Position numbers and translations under genes: made by a program. A model generated the notes under the pieces. It did no database searches, was not told the origin of the DNA, and saw only the letters and a list, made by a program, of their open reading frames with translations. Source: Oleimicrobium sp037445575 (GTDB lineage Bacteria; Zhuqueibacterota; Zhuqueibacteria; JANLFK01; Oleimicrobiaceae). From it: a DNA stretch of 15,211 nt. The stretch spans positions 1 through 15,211 of the forward strand of contig JBBIKH010000068.1 of the NCBI GenBank assembly GCA_037445575.1, in the 5' to 3' direction. Positions 1-7,642 of the stretch are shown here, piece after piece; within the stretch, counting starts at the first letter, position 1; each line of letters starts with the position of its first letter.

Positions 1-930
1 AAAGGCCAGACCCAGCTTATCGTCTTCAGCACCGGCTGCCTTGGCCATGATGGGATAGAGGGCGGTTGCCACCGCAAACGGGACAAATCCCAGGGGCGCG
101 GTAAAACGGAAGGCCGTCGAATAGATCCCCACGGCACCTTCGCCCCACAGCGAGTTGAGAAAGAGCACGTCTATGCGCTCGTAGAGCATGGTCAGGCCCA
201 GGTACAAGAAGAGCGGCACCGACTCCTTGAAAAGCCAGCGTAGGGAGCTCCACTCCAGGCGAAAGACCGGGCGCACCCTCTTCAGCGCATAAACCACAGT
301 CAGCACCAGCCCGGGCAGATTGGAAAGCGCGTAGGCAGCGATCACCTGGGCCGATGTGGCCTTGCAGAGCACGAGCACCCCTACCAACACCACCTGGAGC
401 ACATTGTCCAGCAGTTGCAGCACCACCGGCAGGCCCATGTCCATGTCGGCATAAAACACACCCTCCAGGGCCACGCGCAGTGTGTTGAGCTTTGAAGAGA
501 TAAGAATGGTCAGGCCCAGCCACGCAATGGCCACACGCAACCGTGGATCATGATACATGGTCACCGTGGCACCGATCATGAGCAGTAACGAGAGCACTGC
601 CAGAATGGCCTTGCTGAGGAGCGCCAGCCCTACGATCTCCCCTGCCTGCGACCGACGGCGGGCCATCTCCCGGATGAGCACCGGCTGCATCCCAAAATCG
701 GGAAGCAGGGCGAAAAAGCCCACCAACACCAGGGCGTAGGAAAAGATACCGAACATCTCCTCGCCCCACGCCCTCGCGAGGATGACAATGGTGACCATGT
801 TGAGGCCCAACACGGCCACTCGCCCCAAAAGGACAAAGACCGCGTTGCGGGCTACTTTTCCGGAGACGGTCTGCAGAGTTCTATGCCCTTCAGAGCAACA
901 CCTTCGCTGCTCGGGCTGGCGGTCCGCCAT
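1..930 (-). CDS. Wzx-type polysaccharide flippase (partial, C-terminus outside window)
   Basis: The frame stays open from ATG at 930 to the window edge, giving 310 residues without the C-terminus. After a short cytoplasmic N-terminus the protein is almost all hydrophobic helices. The segment ARNAVFVLLGRVAVLGLNMV, followed by RAWGEEMFGIFSYALV and then LPDFGMQPVLIREMAR, is characteristic of the oligosaccharide flippase (MOP/PST, Wzx) family. A second conserved block reads VPLFLYLGLTMLYERIDVLF, then a segment ending GIYSTAFRF. Members move undecaprenyl-linked sugar units across the inner membrane. The start has a GGGG purine run about 7 bases upstream and lies 24 bases after the stop of the preceding flippase gene, so the two are probably cotranscribed. 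Family assignment is firm; the substrate cannot be read from the sequence. Confidence 0.9.
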   Translation of the reverse strand, partial: MADRQPEQRRCCSEGHRTLQTVSGKVARNAVFVLLGRVAVLGLNMVTIVILARAWGEEMFGIFSYALVLVGFFALLPDFGMQPVLIREMARRRSQAGEIVGLALLSKAILAVLSLLLMIGATVTMYHDPRLRVAIAWLGLTILISSKLNTLRVALEGVFYADMDMGLPVVLQLLDNVLQVVLVGVLVLCKATSAQVIAAYALSNLPGLVLTVVYALKRVRPVFRLEWSSLRWLFKESVPLFLYLGLTMLYERIDVLFLNSLWGEGAVGIYSTAFRFTAPLGFVPFAVATALYPIMAKAAGAEDDKLGLAF

Positions 931-954
931 CGGTATGCCCCTGCCGGCCGAGGA

Positions 955-2454
955 CTATGCGGCATCTGCCCAATCCCCACCCGGCGGGGGGTTGCTCTTG
1001 CCCTGTCCTCGGATGCCTGCGGTCATTGTTGCAAGAAGGCGCGCCACGGTTCCCCGCTCCACGTACCCGCATAAGAACATAAGACCCGGCAGGGCGCCGA
1101 TGATGGCCAGGCGCTCAGCCAGGGGCACTACTGCCAGTCGCTGCGGGGTCAACGTGCTGAGAAAGAACAGTGCGACGCTTGTGCCGAGGAGAAGCGCGAA
1201 TCTGCCGGCATGGTACGGCACACGATACAGCCGCTGGGAGATGCCGCTCATCACAGAAGCTAACACCACGTAGGCAACTACCTTGGCAAAGGCAGCACCC
1301 ATCATCCCAATGCGGGGCACCATGGCCAGCCCGAGCAAAAGATTGATCGTCGCGGCTACGCCAATGCCCAGGGGGAGGTAGAATGTCTTTTTCCTGACCT
1401 GTACCCCGATGGCTGTGAAATAGTAGACACCATACAGCACATACGAAGCAACCAGCAGAGGTACCACCCGTGCCCCCGCCACGTAGCTCTTGGTGGCCAG
1501 CAGCTCTAGCAGGTCGCGGGCCAGCACCGCCAAGCCCAGCCCCAAGATGCACACTCCCAACATGAAGAACTCGAACAACCGAGCAAAAATGCGGGGTCCG
1601 TCCGGGCGGCGGGCGAGGGGAAAGAAGATCGCTGGCCACGCCAGTTGGAACGAGCTGACCACCAGCATCATCAACACTCCTACGCGTGTACCTGCGGCGT
1701 AGAGGGCGACCTGGTCGAGATCTGCGAAAAAGCGCAGCAGGTACCGGTCAGACATCATGAGCACCATGTTGCACGCAGCTGCGGGGACCAACGGCAGACC
1801 GTAGCTGAGCATCTCCTTGAGTTCGCCCATAGAGAATGTCGGCGCCAACTCCCGCCAGATCACCGCTGCATAGATCGTGGCAAAAAGCACCGACGCCAGG
1901 GTGTTGGCTATCACCGCGCCCTTGACACCCTGCTTGAGCACCCCCACGAACAACACGTTCAGCGAGATGCTGAGAACGAAATTGGCGCTGGCAATGAGGG
2001 CAAATTGGAGCGACCTCTCGTCGATGCGCAACCGAGCCATCGGAATGGTGTTGCACACCAAGAAAAAGTCGCCCACAAAGGTCAGCCGCAACAGCCAGGC
2101 GTAGCTAGCGTCCCCAAACAGCAGCACGGAAATGGGCGTCGCCGCCGCCACGAGCGCCGTTACTGCCATGAAGGCCACAACCAACAAGAAGTAGTGCGCG
2201 GTGCTGGTGAGCACTCGCCGGTCCACGCCCTGCCTGTAGAGGGCGCTGCGGAAGAGCGCCGAGTCCATCCCTAGCTGCAGCACCAGCATCACCACCGTCG
2301 AGGTGACGGTGAAGATTTCCAGCGCTCCGTACTCCGCTTTGGGCATGGCCCGCGCATACAACGGCAGCAGCACCACACTGACGGCGCGGTTGAGCACGGT
2401 GGCCAGCGCATAGGCACCGGAGTGCCTGAGCAAGCGCAGGATCAACTCGTACAA
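955..2454 (-). CDS. Second Wzx-type polysaccharide/lipopolysaccharide flippase
   Basis: The 499-residue product is a polytopic inner-membrane protein with about 12-14 hydrophobic segments, the full length expected of the polysaccharide biosynthesis (Wzx/RfbX) family. Family-like features are the N-terminus HSGAYALATVLNRAVSVVLL followed by PLYAR, then AEYGALEIF, YGLPLVPAAACN, and MMSDRYLLRFFADLDQVALY ahead of AAGTRVG. It should flip lipid-linked oligosaccharide across the cytoplasmic membrane. The start is TTG, with AGGG five bases upstream; no ATG, GTG or TTG precedes it in frame after the stop of the dehydrogenase gene 30 bases upstream. The next start in frame (TTG at 2445) would remove only three residues. 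It is clearly divergent from the other flippase just downstream, so this is not a simple recent duplication. Stop is TAG. Confidence 0.92.
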   Translation of the reverse strand: MYELILRLLRHSGAYALATVLNRAVSVVLLPLYARAMPKAEYGALEIFTVTSTVVMLVLQLGMDSALFRSALYRQGVDRRVLTSTAHYFLLVVAFMAVTALVAAATPISVLLFGDASYAWLLRLTFVGDFFLVCNTIPMARLRIDERSLQFALIASANFVLSISLNVLFVGVLKQGVKGAVIANTLASVLFATIYAAVIWRELAPTFSMGELKEMLSYGLPLVPAAACNMVLMMSDRYLLRFFADLDQVALYAAGTRVGVLMMLVVSSFQLAWPAIFFPLARRPDGPRIFARLFEFFMLGVCILGLGLAVLARDLLELLATKSYVAGARVVPLLVASYVLYGVYYFTAIGVQVRKKTFYLPLGIGVAATINLLLGLAMVPRIGMMGAAFAKVVAYVVLASVMSGISQRLYRVPYHAGRFALLLGTSVALFFLSTLTPQRLAVVPLAERLAIIGALPGLMFLCGYVERGTVARLLATMTAGIRGQGKSNPPPGGDWADAA

Positions 2455-2483
2455 GGCGCCCTGCCTCGTCCCACTTCCGCCGC

Positions 2484-3803
2484 CTACAACCTCCGCCCTC
2501 CTCCAAGAAGTGTGACCTTCTTCTCGCGATTCTTCACGTGGCGAGTGGCGTTCCGCGTGTCCACAATGTCCTTGGCATGCCGAACGATGAATTCATAGTC
2601 GTACTTCGAATGATCAGTCGTGATCAGCACCAGGTCCGCAGACTCGATGGCCTGCTTGGTCAGTCGCACTGAGCGGAACTCTTTGCCATCCACCACCACC
2701 TTGGGCACGTACGGGTCGTTGTACGACACATGTTTGGCTCCGCGGTTGACGAGCAGCTCCATGACCTTCAGGGCTGGCGAATTGCGTACGTCGTCGATGT
2801 CGCGCTTGAAAGCAACCCCGAGGATCAAGATCTTTGCCTTGCCAAAAGCAATGCCTCGGTCGCACAATACCCGCCGCACCATGCCCACCACGTAGAAGGG
2901 CATATCCTCGTTCGTCTCGGCGGCCAGTTCGATAAAGTTCGTGTGAAAATCATATTCCCGCGCCTTCCAGGCCAGGTAGTAGGGGTCGACCAAAATGCAG
3001 TGCCCACCAATGCCAGGGCCTGGATAAAAGGGCATGAACCCAAACGGCTTGGTCGCGGCTGCCTCGATCACCTCCCACACATCGATGCCGCCCATCCTGT
3101 CGCAGAGGCGCGCCAGCTCATTGACCAAGGCTATGTTCACGCTCCTGAAGATGTTCTCCAACAGCTTCTCCATCTCCGCCACCCGTGGGCTCGACACCGG
3201 CACCACCTGCGACACTACCTGCGCCGTGATGGCACAGGCAAGCTCCGTGCAACGCTTGGTCACCCCACCGACCACCGTAGGCGTGTTGGCCGTGGTAAAC
3301 TTCTTGTTGCCCGGATCGATGCGCTCCGGCGAGAACGCTAGGTAGAAATCCTCGCCTACCTTCAAACCGGTCTTTTCCAGAATGGGCTGCACGATCTTTT
3401 CCGTCGTCTCGGGAAAAGTGGTGCTCTTGAGAATGATCAGCTGCCCTCTGCGCAACCCCTTGGCGATCTCCGTGGTGGCGTCCACAATGTAGGACACATC
3501 AGGCTCTTTGTTGTCCGTGAAGGGCGTCGGCACGCAGATGTAAATGACGTCCAGCTCCCCCACCTGGTCATAATTCGAGGTGGCGGTGAGTTTGCCGGCC
3601 TTCACGCAGGCCGCCAGCTCCTCGTCATCGACGTCGTCGATATAGTTCTCGCCGCGATTAACCTTCTCCACCTTTGCAGCTGACTTGTCAATGCCGACGA
3701 CCGCAAATCCCTTCTTGGCAAACTCCACCGCCAGCGGTAGTCCTACATAGCCAAGACCGACGATGCCGATCCTTGCGGTTTTGTCCGCAATCTTCTCCTT
3801 CAT
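2484..3803 (-). CDS. UDP-GlcNAc/UDP-glucose-type nucleotide-sugar 6-dehydrogenase
   Basis: This 439-residue protein belongs to the UDP-glucose/GDP-mannose dehydrogenase family, which oxidises C6 of a nucleotide sugar to the uronate in two NAD+-dependent steps. The Rossmann motif GIVGLGYVGLPLAVEF is at residues 13-28, SPERIDPG at 158-165, EKLLENIFRSVNIALVNEL at 212-230, the catalytic-cysteine motif GPGIGGHCILVDPYY at 262-276 (Cys269), and the C-terminal NAD/UDP domain segment LGVAFKRDIDDVRNSP at 328-343. These patterns resemble the WbpA/WecC group acting on UDP-N-acetyl sugars more than UDP-glucose dehydrogenase. The usual IPVD after the cysteine is ILVD here. I chose ATG 3803 because GGAGG lies five bases upstream; the frame stays open to 4025, but the extra 74 residues overlap the rfbB end and look non-coding. 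Exact substrate is uncertain. Confidence 0.93.
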   Translation of the reverse strand: MKEKIADKTARIGIVGLGYVGLPLAVEFAKKGFAVVGIDKSAAKVEKVNRGENYIDDVDDEELAACVKAGKLTATSNYDQVGELDVIYICVPTPFTDNKEPDVSYIVDATTEIAKGLRRGQLIILKSTTFPETTEKIVQPILEKTGLKVGEDFYLAFSPERIDPGNKKFTTANTPTVVGGVTKRCTELACAITAQVVSQVVPVSSPRVAEMEKLLENIFRSVNIALVNELARLCDRMGGIDVWEVIEAAATKPFGFMPFYPGPGIGGHCILVDPYYLAWKAREYDFHTNFIELAAETNEDMPFYVVGMVRRVLCDRGIAFGKAKILILGVAFKRDIDDVRNSPALKVMELLVNRGAKHVSYNDPYVPKVVVDGKEFRSVRLTKQAIESADLVLITTDHSKYDYEFIVRHAKDIVDTRNATRHVKNREKKVTLLGGGRRL

Positions 3804-3858
3804 TCTGCCCTCCCTCATCCTCGTGCTTTTTGGGTCCGCGCCGCTCTGTCCGTGGGTC

Positions 3859-3907
3859 AAAAAGAATGGAATGGTCGAGCGGTCTGCCGAGCTAGATGAC
3901 CATTCCA
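3859..3907 (-). terminator. Hairpin plus T-tract between rfbB and the sugar dehydrogenase
   Basis: A perfect 10-bp inverted repeat pairs 3867-3876 (TGGAATGGTC) with 3898-3907 (GACCATTCCA). Read on the minus strand, the stem is followed at once by TTCTTTTT (3866-3859), the layout of an intrinsic terminator. The 21-base loop can form a small inner CGG/CCG stem. It lies 28 bases past the rfbB stop and 55 bases before the dehydrogenase start. It could end the epimerase-rfbB transcript or act as a partial terminator inside a longer operon. No clear promoter is visible between it and the dehydrogenase. Confidence 0.6.
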
Positions 3908-3934
3908 CTCCCAAACTGGCGTCGCTATCGGTGG

Positions 3935-4939
3935 CTATAAATCGCGCTGATAGTGCGCCCGGTAGTATGCAAGGTATTCGCCGCTCTTCAAAGGCTCCCA
4001 CCACCACCGGTTGTCCCGATACCACCTGATGGTGGCCGCCATAGCTTCCTGGAACTGATGGCGAGGTTTCCAGCCCAGGGCTCTGATCTTGTCAGTACTC
4101 ACCGAGTATCGCCGGTCATGCCCAGGACGGTCCTTGACGAAGGTCATCAGCTCCTTTGGTTTCTGCAGTTCCTCCAAGATGATAGCCGTGATCTCGAGGT
4201 TGTTCTTCTCATTACCAGCACCGATGTTATACGTCTCGCCGTCCACGCCCTGGCGGACCAGGAGGTCAATGGCCTCGCAGTGATCTTCCACATAGATCCA
4301 GTCGCGCACGTTCATGCCGTCGCCGTAGATGGGCAGGCTCTTATCGTCCAGGGCGTTGGTGACAAAGAGGGGGATCAGCTTCTCCGGGTACTGATAAGGC
4401 CCAAAGTTATTCGAGCAGCGGGTGATAATCACCGGCAGCCCATAGGTGACAAAGTATGAGTGCGCTAGACGGTCGGCGCCCGCTTTGGAGGCAGAGTAAG
4501 GGCTAGAAGGCTTGAGAGGCGACTCCTCGGTGAACGAACCCTGTTCGATGCTGCCGTAGACCTCGTCGGTGCTGATCTGGATGAATTTTCGCACGCCCGC
4601 TTCGCGCGCACACTCCAGCAGCACAAAGGCGCCGAAGATGTCGGTCTTGATAAAGTCGTCCGGCGCACCTATGGAGCGGTCAACGTGGCTTTCGGCGGCA
4701 AAATTGACCACCACGTCGACCCCCTTCATCAGCTCACTCACCAACGGCCGGTCACAGATATCGCCTTTCACAAAGCGATAACGGTGATCTTGCTGGATGT
4801 CCCGCAGGTTGTTGAGGTTGCCGGCATAGGTCAGTTTGTCCAGATTGATGACCCGCACGTCATCGTAGGTGCGCAAAAGGAAGTGGATGTAGTTGCTGCC
4901 GATGAAACCGGCGCCCCCAGTTACCAGGTACGTGGTCAT
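3935..4939 (-). CDS. rfbB: dTDP-glucose 4,6-dehydratase
   Basis: The 334-residue protein is an extended short-chain dehydrogenase that converts dTDP-glucose to dTDP-4-keto-6-deoxyglucose in the cytoplasm, the branch point for dTDP-rhamnose and other 6-deoxysugars. All hallmark motifs are present: NAD-binding TGGAGFIGSN (7-16), NFAAESHVDRSI (79-90), the catalytic STDEVYG (123-129), YSASKAGAD with Tyr148 and Lys152, TRCSNNFGPYQYPEKLIPLF (173-192), and VRDWIYVEDHC plus YNIGAGNEKNN in the substrate-binding part. Length matches the family (about 330-355). ATG 4939 fits the N-terminus of the Rossmann fold exactly; AAGGGGA lies about 10 bases upstream. It starts 22 bases after the RmlC-like gene, forming a two-gene sugar unit. 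No rmlA or rmlD is in the window. Stop is TAG. rmlB is a synonym. Confidence 0.97.
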   Translation of the reverse strand: MTTYLVTGGAGFIGSNYIHFLLRTYDDVRVINLDKLTYAGNLNNLRDIQQDHRYRFVKGDICDRPLVSELMKGVDVVVNFAAESHVDRSIGAPDDFIKTDIFGAFVLLECAREAGVRKFIQISTDEVYGSIEQGSFTEESPLKPSSPYSASKAGADRLAHSYFVTYGLPVIITRCSNNFGPYQYPEKLIPLFVTNALDDKSLPIYGDGMNVRDWIYVEDHCEAIDLLVRQGVDGETYNIGAGNEKNNLEITAIILEELQKPKELMTFVKDRPGHDRRYSVSTDKIRALGWKPRHQFQEAMAATIRWYRDNRWWWEPLKSGEYLAYYRAHYQRDL

Positions 4940-4961
4940 AAGACGGAGTTCCCCTTGAAAG

Positions 4962-5417
4962 TTAGCCCATTTTCACGTCCCAGTTGTACGGGACCTGAGG
5001 AGAATCATAAGGCAAGCGGTACTCGTCCGGTTGGCTGTAGTTGTACGGTTCGCTCACCGTATTGACGACGATTGCTTCTTCCTCCCCAATGCATTTCCAG
5101 CCGTGGAGCACGCCCACTGGCACGTGCACGAGCATCGGGTTGTGTTCACCGATAAAGAACTCGTTCACCTCGCCCTTCGTAGGCGACTCGGGCCGGTCGT
5201 CGTAAAGGACCACCTTGAGCATCCCCTTCACCACGACAATATTGTCCTCTTGCAGCTTGTGGTAGTGCCACCCCTTGATGATGCCGGGGTAGGTGGTGGT
5301 CATGTAGACCTGACCAAACTTGGAAAACATCTCGTCGTCGGCCCGCAGCATTTCCATTAGGCGCCCGCGCTCATCGGGAATGACCCGCAGCCTCTTCAAT
5401 TTTACGCCGTCGATCAC
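4962..5417 (-). CDS. RmlC-like dTDP-4-dehydro-sugar 3,5-epimerase family cupin
   Basis: The 151-residue protein has the RmlC cupin pattern: DERGRLMEML (15-24) corresponds to the DxRGxFxE strand, KGWHYHKLQEDN to the catalytic RGLHxQ region, then VVVKGMLKVVLYDDR, and VPVGVLHGWKCIGEE to PxGFAHGFxxL. RmlC epimerises C3 and C5 of dTDP-4-keto-6-deoxyglucose, the product of the enzyme encoded next door. It is shorter than classical RmlC (about 180), and the Gln after the catalytic His is also His, so it may be a 3-epimerase or a ketoisomerase-like relative instead. The start is GTG at 5417, with AGGAGG seven bases upstream. It is the first gene of the minus-strand sugar cluster and has a near-consensus promoter just ahead. 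Stop is TAA. Confidence 0.85.
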   Translation of the reverse strand: MIDGVKLKRLRVIPDERGRLMEMLRADDEMFSKFGQVYMTTTYPGIIKGWHYHKLQEDNIVVVKGMLKVVLYDDRPESPTKGEVNEFFIGEHNPMLVHVPVGVLHGWKCIGEEEAIVVNTVSEPYNYSQPDEYRLPYDSPQVPYNWDVKMG

Positions 5418-5446
5418 CTCCTGACCTCCTCGTCAAAGCAGATGAC

Positions 5447-5475
5447 AATTTACAAAACACTGCGCTAAAAGTCAA
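5447..5475 (-). promoter_or_regulatory. Sigma70-type promoter of the polysaccharide cluster
   Basis: On the minus strand, TTGACT (5475-5470) and TAAATT (5452-5447) are separated by exactly 17 bases. Transcription would begin near 5440, giving a leader of about 22 bases that contains the AGGAGG ribosome site of the GTG start at 5417. The surroundings are AT-rich compared with the rest of the window. The same two hexamers with the same spacing occur at 9460-9488 on the other strand. Confidence 0.65.
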
Positions 5476-5559
5476 TTGGTTTGTTGCCGCACCTGGGCAC
5501 GCTTTCCGGTGCCGGGTATTTCCTCATACGGCACAGAGGGAGTGCTGCGGAAGCTTGGG

Positions 5560-7377
5560 TTAGCGCTTCGCGGGATCCCCTTTTCGCAACATGCGACCCA
5601 GGTCAGCGCGCACCAGCTGCCCGTCCTTCCAGGCGACTCTCCCTGCAACCAGCACCTGCCTCACCTGGGCCCGCGCAAGCTCCTGCAGGGGGACACCAGC
5701 GGGAAGCTCCACAAGCGCCAAATCAGCCACCTGACCAACGGCGATCCTGCCTCGGTCCGAAAGATGAAAGGTCTCAGCTGCGCCTCCAGCGTATCGCGCG
5801 CGCATCTCCCGTGAGGCCGAATTCCCTCGTTCTCCGAGTATGTGCTCGCTTGCTACCACCGGTCGGCCAAACCATGTCGCCACGGCAGCGCACAGGGTCT
5901 GAGCATGTGAGGACTCCTGTCCCACCACCACTGCCCCCAGCGCCCCTTGCCCGAAGCACGCGGCGAGGCGCAAGGCGGCGCAGGTATCCTTCATGTCGGC
6001 AGAGGCCAGCTCCACGACCACGCCGAGGTTGCCCGCTAGACCCTTCTGCCAAGTGGGCAGACTCAGCAGCTGTTCGGCTGAGCCGAGCGGGCATATGCAA
6101 AAAGCTGAAGTGTAGCCAGCCGCGAGCAGTGAACGCAGCGTATCCACGAGCGAGACTGGTTCGGGGAGCCGAAGAGGGGCGATCGAGCCGGGTACGAGAA
6201 GGCTGCCCCTCGCGTCGATGGTATCCTTGGCGGCAAAGCCATCCAGGTCGCCCACCTCTGCTATCACCCCTAGCGAGTCGCTTCCTCCCTTTCCTGAGGG
6301 ATCGAAGTTGATGCCAAGGTCGGCGACGAACGTCACCTCATGCGTGCCGTCCCACACTGCACCATCCATGATGAGGAGGTCATAAAGAGGGTCGCCGTTC
6401 TCAGGAAGGGCGTCGTACAAGGCAGGATTCGCCTGTTCCACCGTCCCCGTAGCGATGGCGTAGAGGGCAGTCAAGAGGGCGACAAAATTGAGTCGCACCA
6501 TGAACTGGGGATCATCACGGTACCATCCGCCTGTTTCCAGAAGCACCGTGCTCGTGCCCCACGCTTGCATGGCGTCGCCAAAGGCGCGCGGCATGAAGCC
6601 AGCATCGTAGCGGGAGATATGCCCGTACACGAATGGCGCCAAACTCTGCGCGATCAGCGATGCCACCTTCTTCGCGCGGATGCGCACCGCGTTGTCGTTC
6701 TCCTCCCAGTCAAAGGGAGGAGCTAACAGCGCCACAGCGGCCAACCGCCCACTCCGCCCCACTGTCTTTCTTCCGCTCTGGTCGTGGAGGTTGAAGGCGA
6801 ACTGTGGCCGGTACTGCTGATGTACCGCCTTCAGGGCTCGGGCCTCGGGCGTCTGCAAGTCACGCGCATCGCGGTTGATGTCGATGCCCAGCGCATTGCG
6901 CCTCTGCCCGCGCGCAGCCCCGTCTGGGTTGAGCATGGGCATGACCAGGAGGGTCGCTCCCTCCAGAATGCGATCGACACACGGTTCCTTGCGCCTATGC
7001 GTGAGATAGGACAGAATGTCCAGCAGGGCGCTGGTCGCCGTCGGTTCGTCGCCGTGCATTTGCGACCACATTAGCACCCGTTGCGAACCGCGCCCCGCAC
7101 GCACCAGATACAGCGCCCGCCCTTCGACCGAAGTCCCCACTTCCTCAATGTGCAGGGTCTCCGGCGTGCGCCGCGCCAGTTCCTGAAGCATAGCGCCGAG
7201 CTCGCGATGCCCAACCTGTTGCGGGTTTACGGGGGAGACCCTCACCCGCTCATGGGCCTCCCACAGATGACGCTGGTCAAACGCAACTTCCTGCGCCATC
7301 AGCATCGAGGCAGAGAGCCAACACACTATCTTCAAAAATCGGCGTAGCACTTTCGGAGGGGAGACTATCCTTTTCAC
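5560..7377 (-). CDS. Secreted M14 zinc carboxypeptidase fused to a degenerate amidohydrolase-like domain
   Basis: The 605-residue protein starts with a signal peptide (basic n-region, hydrophobic segment about 14-27, likely cleavage after LMA). Residues about 50-315 are a peptidase M14 domain: zinc ligands His108 and Glu111 in MHGDE, the substrate-binding Asn-Arg pair at 168-169 in NPDG...INRD, third zinc ligand His198 in FNLHD, and the catalytic glutamate at 281 in LLETGGW. It should cleave C-terminal residues of peptides or peptidoglycan outside the cytoplasm. Residues about 330-590 resemble the composite domain of imidazolonepropionase-type amidohydrolases: IDARGSLLVPG near 388-397 and GRIAVGQVADLALVE at 543-557. 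The HxH that normally follows the VPG turn is absent (SIAPLRL), so this half is probably not catalytic. GTG 7377 has GGAGG five bases upstream. Stop is TAA. Confidence 0.88.
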   Translation of the reverse strand: MKRIVSPPKVLRRFLKIVCWLSASMLMAQEVAFDQRHLWEAHERVRVSPVNPQQVGHRELGAMLQELARRTPETLHIEEVGTSVEGRALYLVRAGRGSQRVLMWSQMHGDEPTATSALLDILSYLTHRRKEPCVDRILEGATLLVMPMLNPDGAARGQRRNALGIDINRDARDLQTPEARALKAVHQQYRPQFAFNLHDQSGRKTVGRSGRLAAVALLAPPFDWEENDNAVRIRAKKVASLIAQSLAPFVYGHISRYDAGFMPRAFGDAMQAWGTSTVLLETGGWYRDDPQFMVRLNFVALLTALYAIATGTVEQANPALYDALPENGDPLYDLLIMDGAVWDGTHEVTFVADLGINFDPSGKGGSDSLGVIAEVGDLDGFAAKDTIDARGSLLVPGSIAPLRLPEPVSLVDTLRSLLAAGYTSAFCICPLGSAEQLLSLPTWQKGLAGNLGVVVELASADMKDTCAALRLAACFGQGALGAVVVGQESSHAQTLCAAVATWFGRPVVASEHILGERGNSASREMRARYAGGAAETFHLSDRGRIAVGQVADLALVELPAGVPLQELARAQVRQVLVAGRVAWKDGQLVRADLGRMLRKGDPAKR

Positions 7378-7378
7378 T

Positions 7379-7642
7379 CTATCCTCCTTTGGTCAAAGCC
7401 GGTCGTTGCTGCCCAGCGCCCTTGCTTGGCTCTTGCAGTGTGCGCCGCGGATCACCCGGCACCACCACGCACGCAGGAGTGGCATCGATCCGTTGCGTGG
7501 GAGCGCGCCGCCACGGCTCAGCGACCAACAAGCCTCGGCCATGCTCCCTGACAGTGGTCAAGCATTGCTTCGCCTCCGGTGACGCCGCGCTGTCATTCCG
7601 CCAACGCGAGGGTTCACGGATGTCCCCGCGCCCGCTCGTCAC
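7379..7642 (-). CDS. Doubtful small ORF filling the gap between methyltransferase and carboxypeptidase
   Basis: This 87-codon frame starts at a GTG sharing one base with the methyltransferase stop (TAGTG) and ends in a TAG one base before the carboxypeptidase GTG. The tight fit is what one expects of an operon gene, but other signs are poor: the closest purine run (GAGGG) is about 12 bases upstream, and the product is rich in Arg, Pro, Gly and Ala with no hydrophobic core, signal peptide or recognisable motif. It may simply be non-coding spacer that happens to be open. I recognise no family. Confidence 0.2.
   Translation of the reverse strand: MTSGRGDIREPSRWRNDSAASPEAKQCLTTVREHGRGLLVAEPWRRAPTQRIDATPACVVVPGDPRRTLQEPSKGAGQQRPALTKGG

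Noticed and set aside
26..523. 165-codon minus-strand frame
   Set aside because: Gly/Ala/Arg-rich product in a shifted frame; the true frame here encodes the membrane flippase that runs from 930 to the window edge.
3804..4025. 74-residue N-terminal extension of the sugar dehydrogenase
   Set aside because: It overlaps rfbB and the terminator hairpin, is not conserved-looking, and ATG 3803 has GGAGG five bases upstream directly before the Rossmann motif.
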